Shown piece after piece: positions 32,292-40,349 of a DNA stretch of 64,000 bases (positions are counted from its first letter, which is position 1; each line of letters opens with the position of its first letter). Source of the stretch: Chloroflexota bacterium (GTDB lineage: Bacteria > Chloroflexota > Chloroflexia > Chloroheliales > Chloroheliaceae); NCBI GenBank assembly GCA_028287745.1, contig JAQBPB010000112.1:82169-146168 (forward strand). The letters are read 5' to 3'. The translations under genes were made by a program, and so were the position numbers. Below the pieces are notes generated by a model that ran no database searches, was not told where the DNA came from, and worked only from the letters and a program-made list of their open reading frames with translations.

Positions 32292-32960
32292 TTGCCATCT
32301 AAAGAGTTAAAAAGGTCTAAAGAACAGGAACTGGTTGACGAGGCGCAGGATGCCAGGGCCGAACAAGCTGATTCAGCCAAAGATTCAGCTATTGGTTCTA
32401 CCGAATTGCGCCGGGCCGTCACCAACCCGCGTTCGGCTTCACCGGCGGCTTTGCTCAGCCTCCAGCACACCTACGGCAACCGCTCGGTCCAACGACTCCT
32501 CCAGGGCGCTCCCGCTTCCGTCCAGCGGTTCAAGTGGAACCCTTTTAAGAAGGCCGAAGCCACAACCCTGAATTTAAATAATCTTTTAAGAAATAAGGAA
32601 TTTTACCGGCTCTTTTATGTTTTCTGCGTGGCGGAATACAGCACCGAAAATATTGAATGCTGGTCGGATATCGAGGCATTTAAAGCCAGCCCCAATATGC
32701 CCCGGGCCAGGCGCATCTATAACCAGTATTTTGCTGACGCAAAAGCCGAGCGAGGGGTAAACATTCCTAACCCGGTCAGAAAGAACCTGACCGCCGTTAT
32801 GGATGAAGCTCAAAGCGAAGGTGTGGGCGACCGGGCCAGCGCCGCGACCCTGTTCGATACCGCTGAAAACGCGCTTCTTGCCAACCTGAGCGATACTTAC
32901 AGCCGCTTTACCAGTACCCCGGAATACAAGCAGTGGCGTAAAGCCAATCCTGACGTTTAA
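32292..32960 (+). CDS. RGS-domain protein with eCIS-cargo-like N-terminal motif
   Basis: This 222-residue protein has a charged N-terminus and then SPAALLSLQHTYGNRSVQRL (51-70 region). That is the LQ...GN..V..LL motif found at the start of many DUF4157 proteins and putative cargo of extracellular contractile injection systems (eCIS). Residues about 97-216 look like an RGS domain, the module that speeds GTP hydrolysis by eukaryotic G-alpha proteins. AEYSTENIECW, ARRIYNQYF, the VNI strand, and YSRFTSTPEYKQW follow the order and spacing of RGS4. Glu119 and Asn120 align with RGS4 residues that touch G-alpha. The start is TTG with GGGGAGG five bases upstream. There is no signal peptide or membrane segment. 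No eCIS structural gene is in the window. Delivery and target are inference. Confidence 0.8.
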   Translation: MPSKELKRSKEQELVDEAQDARAEQADSAKDSAIGSTELRRAVTNPRSASPAALLSLQHTYGNRSVQRLLQGAPASVQRFKWNPFKKAEATTLNLNNLLRNKEFYRLFYVFCVAEYSTENIECWSDIEAFKASPNMPRARRIYNQYFADAKAERGVNIPNPVRKNLTAVMDEAQSEGVGDRASAATLFDTAENALLANLSDTYSRFTSTPEYKQWRKANPDV

Positions 32961-32977
32961 GCTCTCTCTGAACCGTA

Positions 32978-33028
32978 CCGGCCCTTTATGTTGCCAGACT
33001 TTACAGCAACTTAAAGGGCCGGTTTTTT
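32978..33028 (+). terminator. Terminator of the RGS-domain gene
   Basis: An 11-base perfect stem (32978-32988 with 33012-33022) is followed by six T. The loop contains a further small stem, GTTGC with GCAAC. Confidence 0.88.
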
Positions 33029-33045
33029 GTATGTTGTTCTAAACA

Positions 33046-33642
33046 TTAGAAACGGAGCAGGGCCGTGCCGCCTTGCAGGGCGGTGGTTACTGCGTCACTA
33101 CCGGTTAGATTCTGGAAGGTCTGAATAGGGCGCGGCGGTACCTCCAGCGGCTGCAGGGGCCGTTGCCACCACCCGACATCATACCAGGCGCCCATCTTAT
33201 AACCGACTTGCCGGTACACCCCTAGCGGCGTGAAGCCCAGGGCTTCGTGCAGGCCCACACTGGCGGCATTGGGTAATGTTATACCCGCGAAGGCGTTATA
33301 AAGCCCCTGGGCGACCAGGATGGGCATTAGAGCTGAATACAGCGCCCGGCCTACTCCCGTCCCTCGCGAGGCTTCTGTGACATAGGCCGAAACGTTAGCC
33401 GCCCACTGGTAAGCGGCTCGCTCCTGGTGCTTGCTGGCATAGGCATAGCCAATCACTTCTCCCCGGTATTCGCAGACCAGCCAGGGCAGTATATCCAGGG
33501 TCTTTGTTATGCGCTGCTCAATTTCCGTTACGGTTGGTGGTTCAAATTCAAACGAAATGACCGTATGTTCTACCACCGGCCCATAAATCGCCTGGACCTG
33601 GGCCGCATCTTCTATGGTTGCAACTCTTAGCAATGCTGGCAT
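33046..33642 (-). CDS. GNAT acetyltransferase, phosphinothricin acetyltransferase-like
   Basis: This 198-residue protein is a GNAT acetyltransferase. It resembles the Pat/Bar/YwnH group, which acetylates phosphinothricin, methionine sulfoximine or related amino-acid analogues. Family features are IYGPVVEHTVISFEFEPP near the N-terminus, the acetyl-CoA loop RGTGVGRALY, and the C-terminal GFTPLGVYRQVGYKMGAWYDV. The last 30 residues are an extra tail. It lies downstream of glutamine synthetase III, which is notable because the natural targets of this group are glutamine synthetase inhibitors; a link is only inferred. A terminator separates the two genes. Confidence 0.88.
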   Translation of the reverse strand: MPALLRVATIEDAAQVQAIYGPVVEHTVISFEFEPPTVTEIEQRITKTLDILPWLVCEYRGEVIGYAYASKHQERAAYQWAANVSAYVTEASRGTGVGRALYSALMPILVAQGLYNAFAGITLPNAASVGLHEALGFTPLGVYRQVGYKMGAWYDVGWWQRPLQPLEVPPRPIQTFQNLTGSDAVTTALQGGTALLRF

Positions 33643-33685
33643 AACTGTAACCTCGTTAAAATGTTATGTTAATATTATTCGTACT

Positions 33686-33720
33686 AAAAAAGGTAGGGTT
33701 TTAAGGCCCTACCTTTTTTA
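33686..33720. terminator. Terminator after glutamine synthetase
   Basis: A long A/T and GC stem (AAAAAAGGTAGGG with CCCTACCTTTTTT) and a seven-base loop gives a T-run on both strands. It ends the minus-strand glnN transcript before the GNAT gene. Confidence 0.88.
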
Positions 33721-33739
33721 GTTTCTTTAGCTACAGGGA

Positions 33740-35959
33740 CTAGCTCAAGAAAAGCATTTCGCGGTACTTCGGAAGCGGCCAGAGATCGTCGGCAATTACT
33801 TCTTCCAGGTAGTCCGAAATATCCCGGATAATTCCCATTGCAGGCATAATATCGCTGGCGTAGAAGGCCGCTTTGGCCGGTAAATCTTCCATGCTTTCGG
33901 CAGATTCAGATATGTGGCTCAGGCTGTCCAGGCTTTCCTGCAAGCGGTTGATGGCGCTGGCGATATTAACCAGTTCTTTGGTCTGTGTGGTGCTGTATTT
34001 CTCTCCGAGCACATCCTTGAGCTTGATAATCGAGGAGGCCAGGTTTTCCTGCTGCTGGTAGGCGGCCGGTAGAACCATCGAGCGGACCATATCTTTCAGG
34101 GCGTGAACTTCGATTTCAATGTCCTTGATATAGCGTTCGAGGTTGACGTGATAGCGAGCTTCGACTTCTTCTTTGGTGAACACGCCACTCTTTTCGAAGA
34201 ATTCCAGGGAGCTCGGCTCGACCATCTGGGCCAGGGCTTCCGGGGTCTTGGCAAGGTTCAGCAAACCACGACGGGCGGCTTCATCAACCCATTCCTGGGA
34301 GTAGCCGTTGCCTTCAAACCGGACGTTCTTGGTTTCAATGATGGCCTCGCGCAATACTTCCAGCACGGCCTTGTTGAATTCCACGCCGCTATCGACCTTC
34401 TGGCCCAGGCTGCACGAAAGCTCATCCAGGGCTTCGGCAACCGCGGCATTCAAGTAAGCCATCGGGATGGAAACTGTGGCCGAAGAAGCCACGGCCCGGA
34501 ACTCAAACTTATTGCCGGTGAAGGCAAAAGGCGAGGTGCGGTTGCGGTCGGTGTAGTCGCGAGCGATGTCAGGCAACTGCGAAATACCCAGGGCAATCAG
34601 GCGTTCTTCCGAGCTCTGGTTCGAGGCTTCACCCCTCTCGATTCTATCGAGAATATCGGTAAGCTGTTCGCCCAGGAAGGCGGAGATGATAGCCGGGGGC
34701 GCTTCGTTCGCACCTAACCGGTGGTCGTTACCCGAACCGGCGATAGAAGCCCGCAGGATTCCGGCACGCTTGTGGACCGCTTTTAGTGAGGCGGCCAGGA
34801 AGACCAGGAATTGCAGGTTCTGGCTGGGAGTCTTGCCAGGTTCGAGCAGGTTATTGCCCTTATCGTCCGACAGAGCCCAGTTATTGTGCTTGCCGCTGCC
34901 GTTGATACCGGCAAAAGGTTTTTCGTGCAGCAACAGGGCCAGATTGTGGCGGCGAGCTACGCTGCGCAGCATTTCCATAGTCATCTGGTTGTGGTCGGCC
35001 GCGATATTGGCCTCCTCGAAAATAGGCGCAGTTTCAAACTGGCTGGGCGCGACTTCATTATGGCGGGTTTTGATAGGAACTCCCAATTTGTAGAGTTCGT
35101 ATTCAACTTCCTGCATAAAGGATTGTACCCGGTCTTTGATGCTGCCGAAGTAGTGATCTTCCAGTTCCTGGCCCTTGGGCGGCTTGGCCCCGATTAAGGT
35201 GCGACCGGCGGAAATCAGGTCAGGCCGGAGGGTGTAGAAAGCGTAGTCAATCAGGAAGTATTCCTGCTCGGCGCCCAGGGTTGGGACAACTCTCTCCGCG
35301 TGGCTGCCAAAAAGCTTAAGGACTTTAAGCGCGCTCTGGTTCAAAACTTCCATCGACCGGAGCAAAGGCGTCTTATTGTCCAGCGCGTGGCTGTGATAAG
35401 AGATAAATACCGAAGGAATACATAAAGTTTTACCATTCGGGTCTTCCGCCAGGAATATCGGGCTGGAAGGGTCCCAGGCGGTATAGCCACGGGCTTCAAA
35501 AGTTGCGCGCATGCCGCCCGAAGGGAAGCTGGAAGCATCCGGCTCGCTCTGGATAAGCTGGGAGCCGCTGAAGCGTTCCATTACCGAGCCTTCATCATCA
35601 TAGGTGATAAAAGCATCATGCTTTTCGGCGGTTAAGCCGGTCTGCGGCTGAAACCAGTGGCAGAAGTGAGTTGCACCATTTTCAATGGCCCACTCTTTTA
35701 CGGCATGGGCGATTTCAGTTGCCAGGCTTTTGTCCAGTTTGGCACCGCGTTTAATTGTTTCTTGCAACTTTACATAAACGTTTTTAGGCAATTTATCCCG
35801 CATTGCCTTGCCGGTGAAAGTGTTGGACCCATATATTTCAGAAATTTTCTTGGCATTTCCATCTTTGTCTTTTGGATAGTCAAAGATACGGGGGGTGCGG
35901 CGGCTAACTTCCTGAATTGCCCAGGAACGTCCGGCAGAGCCGGTTGGTAGTGACGACAT
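33740..35959 (-). CDS. glnN: Glutamine synthetase type III
   Basis: This enzyme makes glutamine from glutamate, ammonia and ATP. At 739 residues it has the length of type III (GlnN), much longer than type I. Typical GSIII stretches are GAEQEYFLID, the ammonia/glutamate site region KTRHNEVAPSQFE, the NGSGKHNNWALSD motif, and GNDHRLGANEAPPAI. The N-terminal extension and C-terminal helical region match the family. AAGGAG lies upstream of the ATG. It is a single gene with its own terminator. The AT-rich upstream region has two TGTACA palindromes (36034 and 36126). Confidence 0.95.
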   Translation of the reverse strand: MSSLPTGSAGRSWAIQEVSRRTPRIFDYPKDKDGNAKKISEIYGSNTFTGKAMRDKLPKNVYVKLQETIKRGAKLDKSLATEIAHAVKEWAIENGATHFCHWFQPQTGLTAEKHDAFITYDDEGSVMERFSGSQLIQSEPDASSFPSGGMRATFEARGYTAWDPSSPIFLAEDPNGKTLCIPSVFISYHSHALDNKTPLLRSMEVLNQSALKVLKLFGSHAERVVPTLGAEQEYFLIDYAFYTLRPDLISAGRTLIGAKPPKGQELEDHYFGSIKDRVQSFMQEVEYELYKLGVPIKTRHNEVAPSQFETAPIFEEANIAADHNQMTMEMLRSVARRHNLALLLHEKPFAGINGSGKHNNWALSDDKGNNLLEPGKTPSQNLQFLVFLAASLKAVHKRAGILRASIAGSGNDHRLGANEAPPAIISAFLGEQLTDILDRIERGEASNQSSEERLIALGISQLPDIARDYTDRNRTSPFAFTGNKFEFRAVASSATVSIPMAYLNAAVAEALDELSCSLGQKVDSGVEFNKAVLEVLREAIIETKNVRFEGNGYSQEWVDEAARRGLLNLAKTPEALAQMVEPSSLEFFEKSGVFTKEEVEARYHVNLERYIKDIEIEVHALKDMVRSMVLPAAYQQQENLASSIIKLKDVLGEKYSTTQTKELVNIASAINRLQESLDSLSHISESAESMEDLPAKAAFYASDIMPAMGIIRDISDYLEEVIADDLWPLPKYREMLFLS

Positions 35960-36271
35960 TCCTATCTCCTTAATTGCATTCTATACAATCATCTTTGCGG
36001 TTTTGCAAAATACCTTATAGGCAACGCTCTATATGTACATTTTTTACAAAATCAATCTTATCCTTACCCCCCTTTATTGTAAAGGTATAAAAAAACCGAA
36101 AAAAAAGGGCTAATTATGTGCAGTTTGTACATAAAGAATTGCTAAAATTGACTAAGACCGCGCTGTCTATTTTTGAAGGCATTTTATATAGATTGGAGAA
36201 GCGAATCTGGTAAACGGGTATAAAATAAAAGAGCTTCCCGGCCGGGAAGCTCCCCTGATTCAGCCAGTGGG
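35960..36271. other. AT-rich upstream region of glutamine synthetase
   Basis: These 312 bases are AT-rich and hold no gene. TATGTACA (36032-36039) and TGTACATA (36126-36133) form a pair of palindromic sites about 94 bases apart. A terminator for the next minus-strand gene lies at the right end. Confidence 0.5.
36220..36254 (-). terminator. Terminator of the gene at 36272-37003
   Basis: The palindrome GAGCTTCCCG (36231-36240) / CGGGAAGCTC (36243-36252) is followed on the minus strand by TTTTATTTTATA. Confidence 0.82.
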
Positions 36272-37003
36272 TTAGAGTTTTGCCCAATAACCCAGGTTAT
36301 TTTTAATCAAATCTTCCGTCCGGAGGTCTTCATTAATCGGAAGGACATGGGGCATGGTCAGGTAAACGGGCGCTTTGTACAAAGGTAGTTCGGCTTCCGG
36401 CACCCCGACCGACTTTAACAGGTCGTATTCTTCTTTACGGGCCTGGCTGAAGCCGTAACGGTTATTGATTTCGGCGTGGAAAGCAACCGCTTTGCGCGGA
36501 CTTATACCCGACTTTACCAGGCAATACGCACAGCGGGTGAGGGCGTCATAAATCCGGTCACTCTCGGCGGTTGGCATGTACAGCAGTTCCGGGTTCAATT
36601 GAATTGAAACCTGGCCTCGTTCGCCGGTGCCGCCCGAGATGTAACCCATTAAACTGATCGGGCGGCCCACCAGCACCTGGTCCAGCCGGTCAACCACATA
36701 TTGGTCATCCAGCACACCCAGAATATCCCGCGCATGAAACTCCAGCGCGCCGTGTTGCTCAAGGGTTGTTCCCGGCAGCAGCCCGGCGGCGGTCGAGTAG
36801 GTGAATTTGCCCAATACCAGGTTTCCACTGGCGTCACGGGTATCCCAGAGATTGCCGGTAGGCGCGGCAAGTTCGCCAAAGTAATCGGCTGCTCGCAGCA
36901 AAGCCATGACCGCCACTTTTGGGGTTATGGTGCTGGCCGGTGGAATATTCGCCGCCATCGCCTGGATAAAATCAATATTCGTCTGGGATACTTCACCTGG
37001 CAT
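36272..37003 (-). CDS. Conserved-looking protein of unknown function, 243 residues
   Basis: I do not recognise this protein. It is soluble with no signal peptide. It has a helical N-terminal part (about 6-45), then mixed segments with GTTLEQHGALEFHARDILGV (about 79-98) and SLMGYISGGTGERGQVSIQL (about 117-136). A Cys pair CAYC follows at about 152-155. It ends in a hydrophobic C-terminal part with PVYLTMPHVLPI. No nucleotide-binding or metal-binding pattern is convincing. It has its own terminator and stands alone between glnN and the divergent mrp gene. Confidence 0.7.
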   Translation of the reverse strand: MPGEVSQTNIDFIQAMAANIPPASTITPKVAVMALLRAADYFGELAAPTGNLWDTRDASGNLVLGKFTYSTAAGLLPGTTLEQHGALEFHARDILGVLDDQYVVDRLDQVLVGRPISLMGYISGGTGERGQVSIQLNPELLYMPTAESDRIYDALTRCAYCLVKSGISPRKAVAFHAEINNRYGFSQARKEEYDLLKSVGVPEAELPLYKAPVYLTMPHVLPINEDLRTEDLIKNNLGYWAKL

Positions 37004-37153
37004 TTAAGTGTTGCCTGCCTTTTACTACTGAATCTACTTCACCCGCGTTATTATAGTGCAAGAATCAAACCGGGAATATGATTCAATGCACAATTGTTTA
37101 TTCTAATACTAATACCGCTCACTGGCAAATTAGATTTCGCTGGCCCCCAGGTT

Positions 37154-37181
37154 TTGAAGTGGCACCAGGGGGTGGTATAAT
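37154..37181 (+). promoter_or_regulatory. Extended -10 promoter of mrp
   Basis: TTGAAG (37154-37159) and a perfect TATAAT (37176-37181) are 16 bases apart, with TG one base before the -10 box. The leader to the GTG start would be about 120 bases. Confidence 0.6.
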
Positions 37182-37232
37182 TAGATGATCACTTGAAATA
37201 GATTTCACAACTGAAAAATTGCCGGTTTCATC

Positions 37233-37260
37233 TGTAGCTTGAAAAATGTAGCTTGAAAAA
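37233..37260. repeat. 14-base tandem duplication in the mrp leader
   Basis: TGTAGCTTGAAAAA occurs twice in direct succession (37233-37246 and 37247-37260), about 50 bases before the GTG start and after the presumed promoter. Confidence 0.85.
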
Positions 37261-37309
37261 TTTAAAATCTGCACAACCTATTTAAAGGAAGTTATTAAGG
37301 AGATACGAA

Positions 37310-38410
37310 GTGACAACGAAAGAAATTAACCGGGAAGATATTCTAAAGGCGCTCAGTACGGTCCAGGAACCTGAACTTGGCGGCGACCTTGTCTCGCGTG
37401 GAATGATCCGCGATGTTTCCATTGCCGGGTCTCAGGTTACTTTTACCATCGTCCTGACGACCCCGGCCTGCCCGCTTAAAGCCGTAATGCAAAAGCAGAG
37501 CGAAGAAGCCATTCATAAAATGGTTCCGGGCATTACCTCTATAAAAATTAACTGGGATGCCGATGTTTCTATCGCCCGGCGCGGCGGCGCGACCGGTGTT
37601 TCCCAGCCTCAATCACCTTTGCTTCCGAACGTAAAAAATATTATCGCCGTTTCCAGCGGTAAGGGCGGTGTTGGTAAAAGTACCGTCGCGGTTAACCTGG
37701 CGATTGCCCTGGCCCAGGACGGCGCGAAAGTCGGCCTTCTGGATGCCGATATTTACGGCCCGAATATCCCGATTATGATGGGCACCAACGAAAGGCCCCG
37801 TATGATTGGCGAGGACCGGATTATGCCGGTCGAGAACTACGGCGTAAAACTGATGTCCATCGGGTTCCTGGTCCCGGCCGGTTCTTCGATGACCTGGCGC
37901 GGGCCGATGGTCCACGGCGCTCTTCAGCAGCTTATGCGGGACGTGGAGTGGGGACCGTTAGACTACTTCATTGTAGATATGCCGCCAGGCACCGGGGATG
38001 CCCAGCTTACCATGACCCAATCGGTCCAGTTGTCCGGCGCGATTATTGTCAGCACGCCCCAGGACGTCGCCCTGGGCGATGCCATTCGCGGTCTGGCGAT
38101 GTTCCAACAGATGCATGTACCAATCCTGGGTCTGGTCGAAAACATGAGTTACTTCGTCTGCCCTTGCTGCGGCGAACGGACCGAAATTTTCGATCACGGC
38201 AACCTGCGGCGGATAGCCCAGCAGCGCAATCTTAACTTCCTGGGCGAGATTCCGCTTGAGACCCAGGTCCGGGTGGGTGGCGATACCGGTGTGCCAATCA
38301 CCATCAGCCAGCCCGAGTCGCCGGTCTCCGAAGCTTTCCGGGCCGCCGCGCGGAATATGGCTGCCCGTATTTCGGTCCTGGCTCACCGCAAGCTGCCGGT
38401 AATTAAATAA
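37310..38410 (+). CDS. mrp: Mrp/NBP35-family iron-sulfur carrier ATPase
   Basis: Mrp (ApbC) binds a labile [4Fe-4S] cluster and passes it to target apoproteins, with ATP hydrolysis. The 366-residue protein has an N-terminal MIP18/DUF59 domain (about 5-85) and a P-loop domain with deviant Walker A GKGGVGKST. Further motifs are DADIYGPNIP and DMPPGTGDAQLT, and the cluster-binding CPCCG lies at about 284-288. The start is GTG with AAGGAG seven bases upstream. It is a single gene behind a good promoter. Confidence 0.94.
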   Translation: MTTKEINREDILKALSTVQEPELGGDLVSRGMIRDVSIAGSQVTFTIVLTTPACPLKAVMQKQSEEAIHKMVPGITSIKINWDADVSIARRGGATGVSQPQSPLLPNVKNIIAVSSGKGGVGKSTVAVNLAIALAQDGAKVGLLDADIYGPNIPIMMGTNERPRMIGEDRIMPVENYGVKLMSIGFLVPAGSSMTWRGPMVHGALQQLMRDVEWGPLDYFIVDMPPGTGDAQLTMTQSVQLSGAIIVSTPQDVALGDAIRGLAMFQQMHVPILGLVENMSYFVCPCCGERTEIFDHGNLRRIAQQRNLNFLGEIPLETQVRVGGDTGVPITISQPESPVSEAFRAAARNMAARISVLAHRKLPVIK

Positions 38411-38590
38411 ATAGTTTTAAATCTGCTAGTTTTCGCCTGGTTTAAGGCAGCCGTTAAGCGTGAACCCTGCTATGCTGATTGACAACCTCCGCCGCAAAAG
38501 CCGGTTGTTAATCCGCGAAGCGGTTTACGTTCAACTCTTTATTCTCTGGCTCATAGGCGAAAGCGATTATTCATAGAGGATTTTGGTGTA

Positions 38591-39481
38591 ATGAGCTCTT
38601 TGCAAAACGAACCTTTAACATTTATGGCGGTCCATGCCCATCCGGATGACGAAGTATTTGGCACCGGCGGTACTTTCGCCCGGCTTTCGGCCGAAGGTGT
38701 CCGGACGGTCCTGGTAACTTCGACCCTGGGCGAAAACGGCGAGATTGTTGACCCGGCCCTGGACGAGGCCGCCAAACAGGGGATGTTTCCCCGGTTGGGA
38801 GAGGTCCGGGAACAGGAATTGGCCGGGTCGGTGGCCGCTTTAGGCGTAAGCGACCTGCGGCTGCTTGGTTTCCGGGACTCCGGTATGGTAGGTACCCCCG
38901 AAAATGACGACCCGCGTTCCTACTACCGGGCTACTTTTGATGAGGCGGTCAAGCGTCTGGTTAAAATTATTCGTGAGGTAAAACCGCAGGTCGTAGTTAC
39001 TTATGAACCGTTTGGCGGTTACGGCCATCCCGACCATGTCCAGGCTCACCGGGTAACCCGCGTGGCTTATGACGCGGCCGGTGACGCCCGGATGTATCCC
39101 GACCTCGGCCTGGAAGCCTGGGAACCCAGTAAACTTTATTACACCGTTATTTCCCGCTCTTTCTTCCAGCGGGCGGCGGCCGAAATGCGGGCCAGGGGCA
39201 TTGACGGGCCCTGGAACAACCCCGAGATGGATACCGATGTCTGGGGCGTCTCGGATGACAAAATCACGACTGTCTTTGATGTCCGGGATTATGTGCCGCA
39301 AAAAATGGCGGCTTTCGCGGCCCACAAGACCCAGATTGCGCCAAATAATTTTATGTTTATCCTGCCTGAAGAAACGCGGCGTGAAGGTCTGGGCTACGAG
39401 TATTTCATGCTGGCTCACAGCAACCTACCGGCGGCTACCTCCGGTGAAAAAGAACAGGATTTATTTGCCGGTCTTCGCTAG
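38591..39481 (+). CDS. PIG-L/LmbE-family deacetylase
   Basis: This 296-residue zinc deacetylase belongs to the family that removes acetyl groups from GlcNAc-containing compounds (MshB, Mca, BshB, PIG-L). The zinc site is VHAHPDDE (His17, Asp20) with a third His in GYGHPDHVQAH. TLGENGEIVDP and the RGIDGPWNNPEMD stretch resemble the MshB/Mca side, involved in mycothiol synthesis or use. Whether this organism makes a low-mass thiol cannot be told. AGAGGA precedes the ATG. Confidence 0.88.
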   Translation: MSSLQNEPLTFMAVHAHPDDEVFGTGGTFARLSAEGVRTVLVTSTLGENGEIVDPALDEAAKQGMFPRLGEVREQELAGSVAALGVSDLRLLGFRDSGMVGTPENDDPRSYYRATFDEAVKRLVKIIREVKPQVVVTYEPFGGYGHPDHVQAHRVTRVAYDAAGDARMYPDLGLEAWEPSKLYYTVISRSFFQRAAAEMRARGIDGPWNNPEMDTDVWGVSDDKITTVFDVRDYVPQKMAAFAAHKTQIAPNNFMFILPEETRREGLGYEYFMLAHSNLPAATSGEKEQDLFAGLR

Positions 39482-39550
39482 CAGGCTGGTCTTGCCAGGT
39501 TAAGCGGCCAGGCTGTAAACAGGCCCGGTGTTAAATAAGTATAAAATAAA

Positions 39551-39577
39551 AGTCCCGTTAACCCGGGATTTTTTATT
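39551..39577. terminator. Bidirectional terminator
   Basis: TCCCG (39553-39557) pairs with CGGGA (39564-39568), followed by a run of T. It separates the deacetylase gene from the convergent CheY-like gene; A-rich sequence on its left gives T on the minus strand. Confidence 0.68.
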
Positions 39578-39604
39578 GATTTAGTTGAAAGGGCCGGGTG
39601 CCGC

Positions 39605-40012
39605 TTATCTACCGGCGGCGGCCCTTATAGTATTGACTAAATCGTCGGCGCTGAAAGGTTTGACCAGGAAGGCAAAGGCGCCTGCTTGCAGGGCCCGCCG
39701 CTGATAACTTTCTTCGTCCTGTACTGACATAACTACTACGGCAATAATAGGCGAAATCTGGAGAATTTGAGAGGTAGCGGTAAGCCCATCCATATCCGGC
39801 ATGTTGATATCCATTAAGACAACATCCGGGTAAAGCTGTCTCGCCAGTTCAATGGCCTGGGTGCCCCGTCCTACCGCGCCGACTACTTCAATATCTTTTT
39901 CGAAACCCAGCAGGTTAATTAAGTTGTGCCGGGTTCCCTGGCTATCTTCTGCTAATAACAAGCGAATTTTACCAGCGGCCGAATTTGAAAAATTTGAAGG
40001 GAACGCCGACAT
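39605..40012 (-). CDS. CheY-like single-domain response regulator
   Basis: This 135-residue protein is a stand-alone receiver domain after a short Ser/Asn-rich N-terminus of about 15 residues. It has the acidic AEDS, the phospho-acceptor Asp in VVLMDINMPDMDG, the Thr/Ser position in VVMSVQD and the Lys of LVKPFS. With no output domain, it probably acts through protein contacts. I chose the ATG at 40012 because AGGAG lies seven bases upstream. No kinase is adjacent. Its leader (40013-40349) has unusual mutually exclusive hairpins, described separately. Confidence 0.9.
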   Translation of the reverse strand: MSAFPSNFSNSAAGKIRLLLAEDSQGTRHNLINLLGFEKDIEVVGAVGRGTQAIELARQLYPDVVLMDINMPDMDGLTATSQILQISPIIAVVVMSVQDEESYQRRALQAGAFAFLVKPFSADDLVNTIRAAAGR

Positions 40013-40157
40013 GTAGTATCTCCTGATTAAAGAGTTGTTATGAATAGTAGCACCCGGCAGGGGAGGGTAGTCCTTCACCAATCCTGCTTTAAGCTTTCTG
40101 GAACAGTCCTAATTCTACCCTTTTTTAATTGAATTGCAAAATAACTATTCTTAATAA

Positions 40158-40349
40158 GCGGCCGGTACTAAACCGGCCGCCTGCAACCAGGCTAAGAGGT
40201 GGCCTTTTAAGGCCAGGCGGCTAATTTGAGGCAAACGAAAACACAGGGCTAAGTCGCAAACCCTGGTTATCCGGCGGTTAGGCCAGGACAAGACCATCCT
40301 GGAAACTAAGAAATGAGGAGAAGACTCTGGTTGAATTACCGCTCCCGGT
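40158..40349 (-). ncRNA. Structured leader with terminator/antiterminator-like stems
   Basis: On the minus strand, between infA and the CheY-like gene, a GC-rich stem (GCGGCCGGT at 40180-40172 with ACCGGCCGC at 40166-40158) is followed by TTATTAAGAATAGTTATTTT and looks like a terminator. An alternative stem, GCCGCCTG (40221-40214) with CAGGCGGC (40183-40176), overlaps its first arm, so only one can form. Upstream lie CCAGGA/TCCTGG (40302-40283) and CAGGG/CCCTG (40265-40243) hairpins with A-rich joints. This is the layout of an attenuator or riboswitch, but no known aptamer is recognised. It could instead be an infA 3' end. Confidence 0.5.

Noticed and set aside
40222..40349. Known riboswitch class (cyclic di-GMP or ZTP)
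   Set aside because: A few words such as CGCAAA or CCGCCTGG occur, but the order and the other conserved parts of those aptamers are missing.
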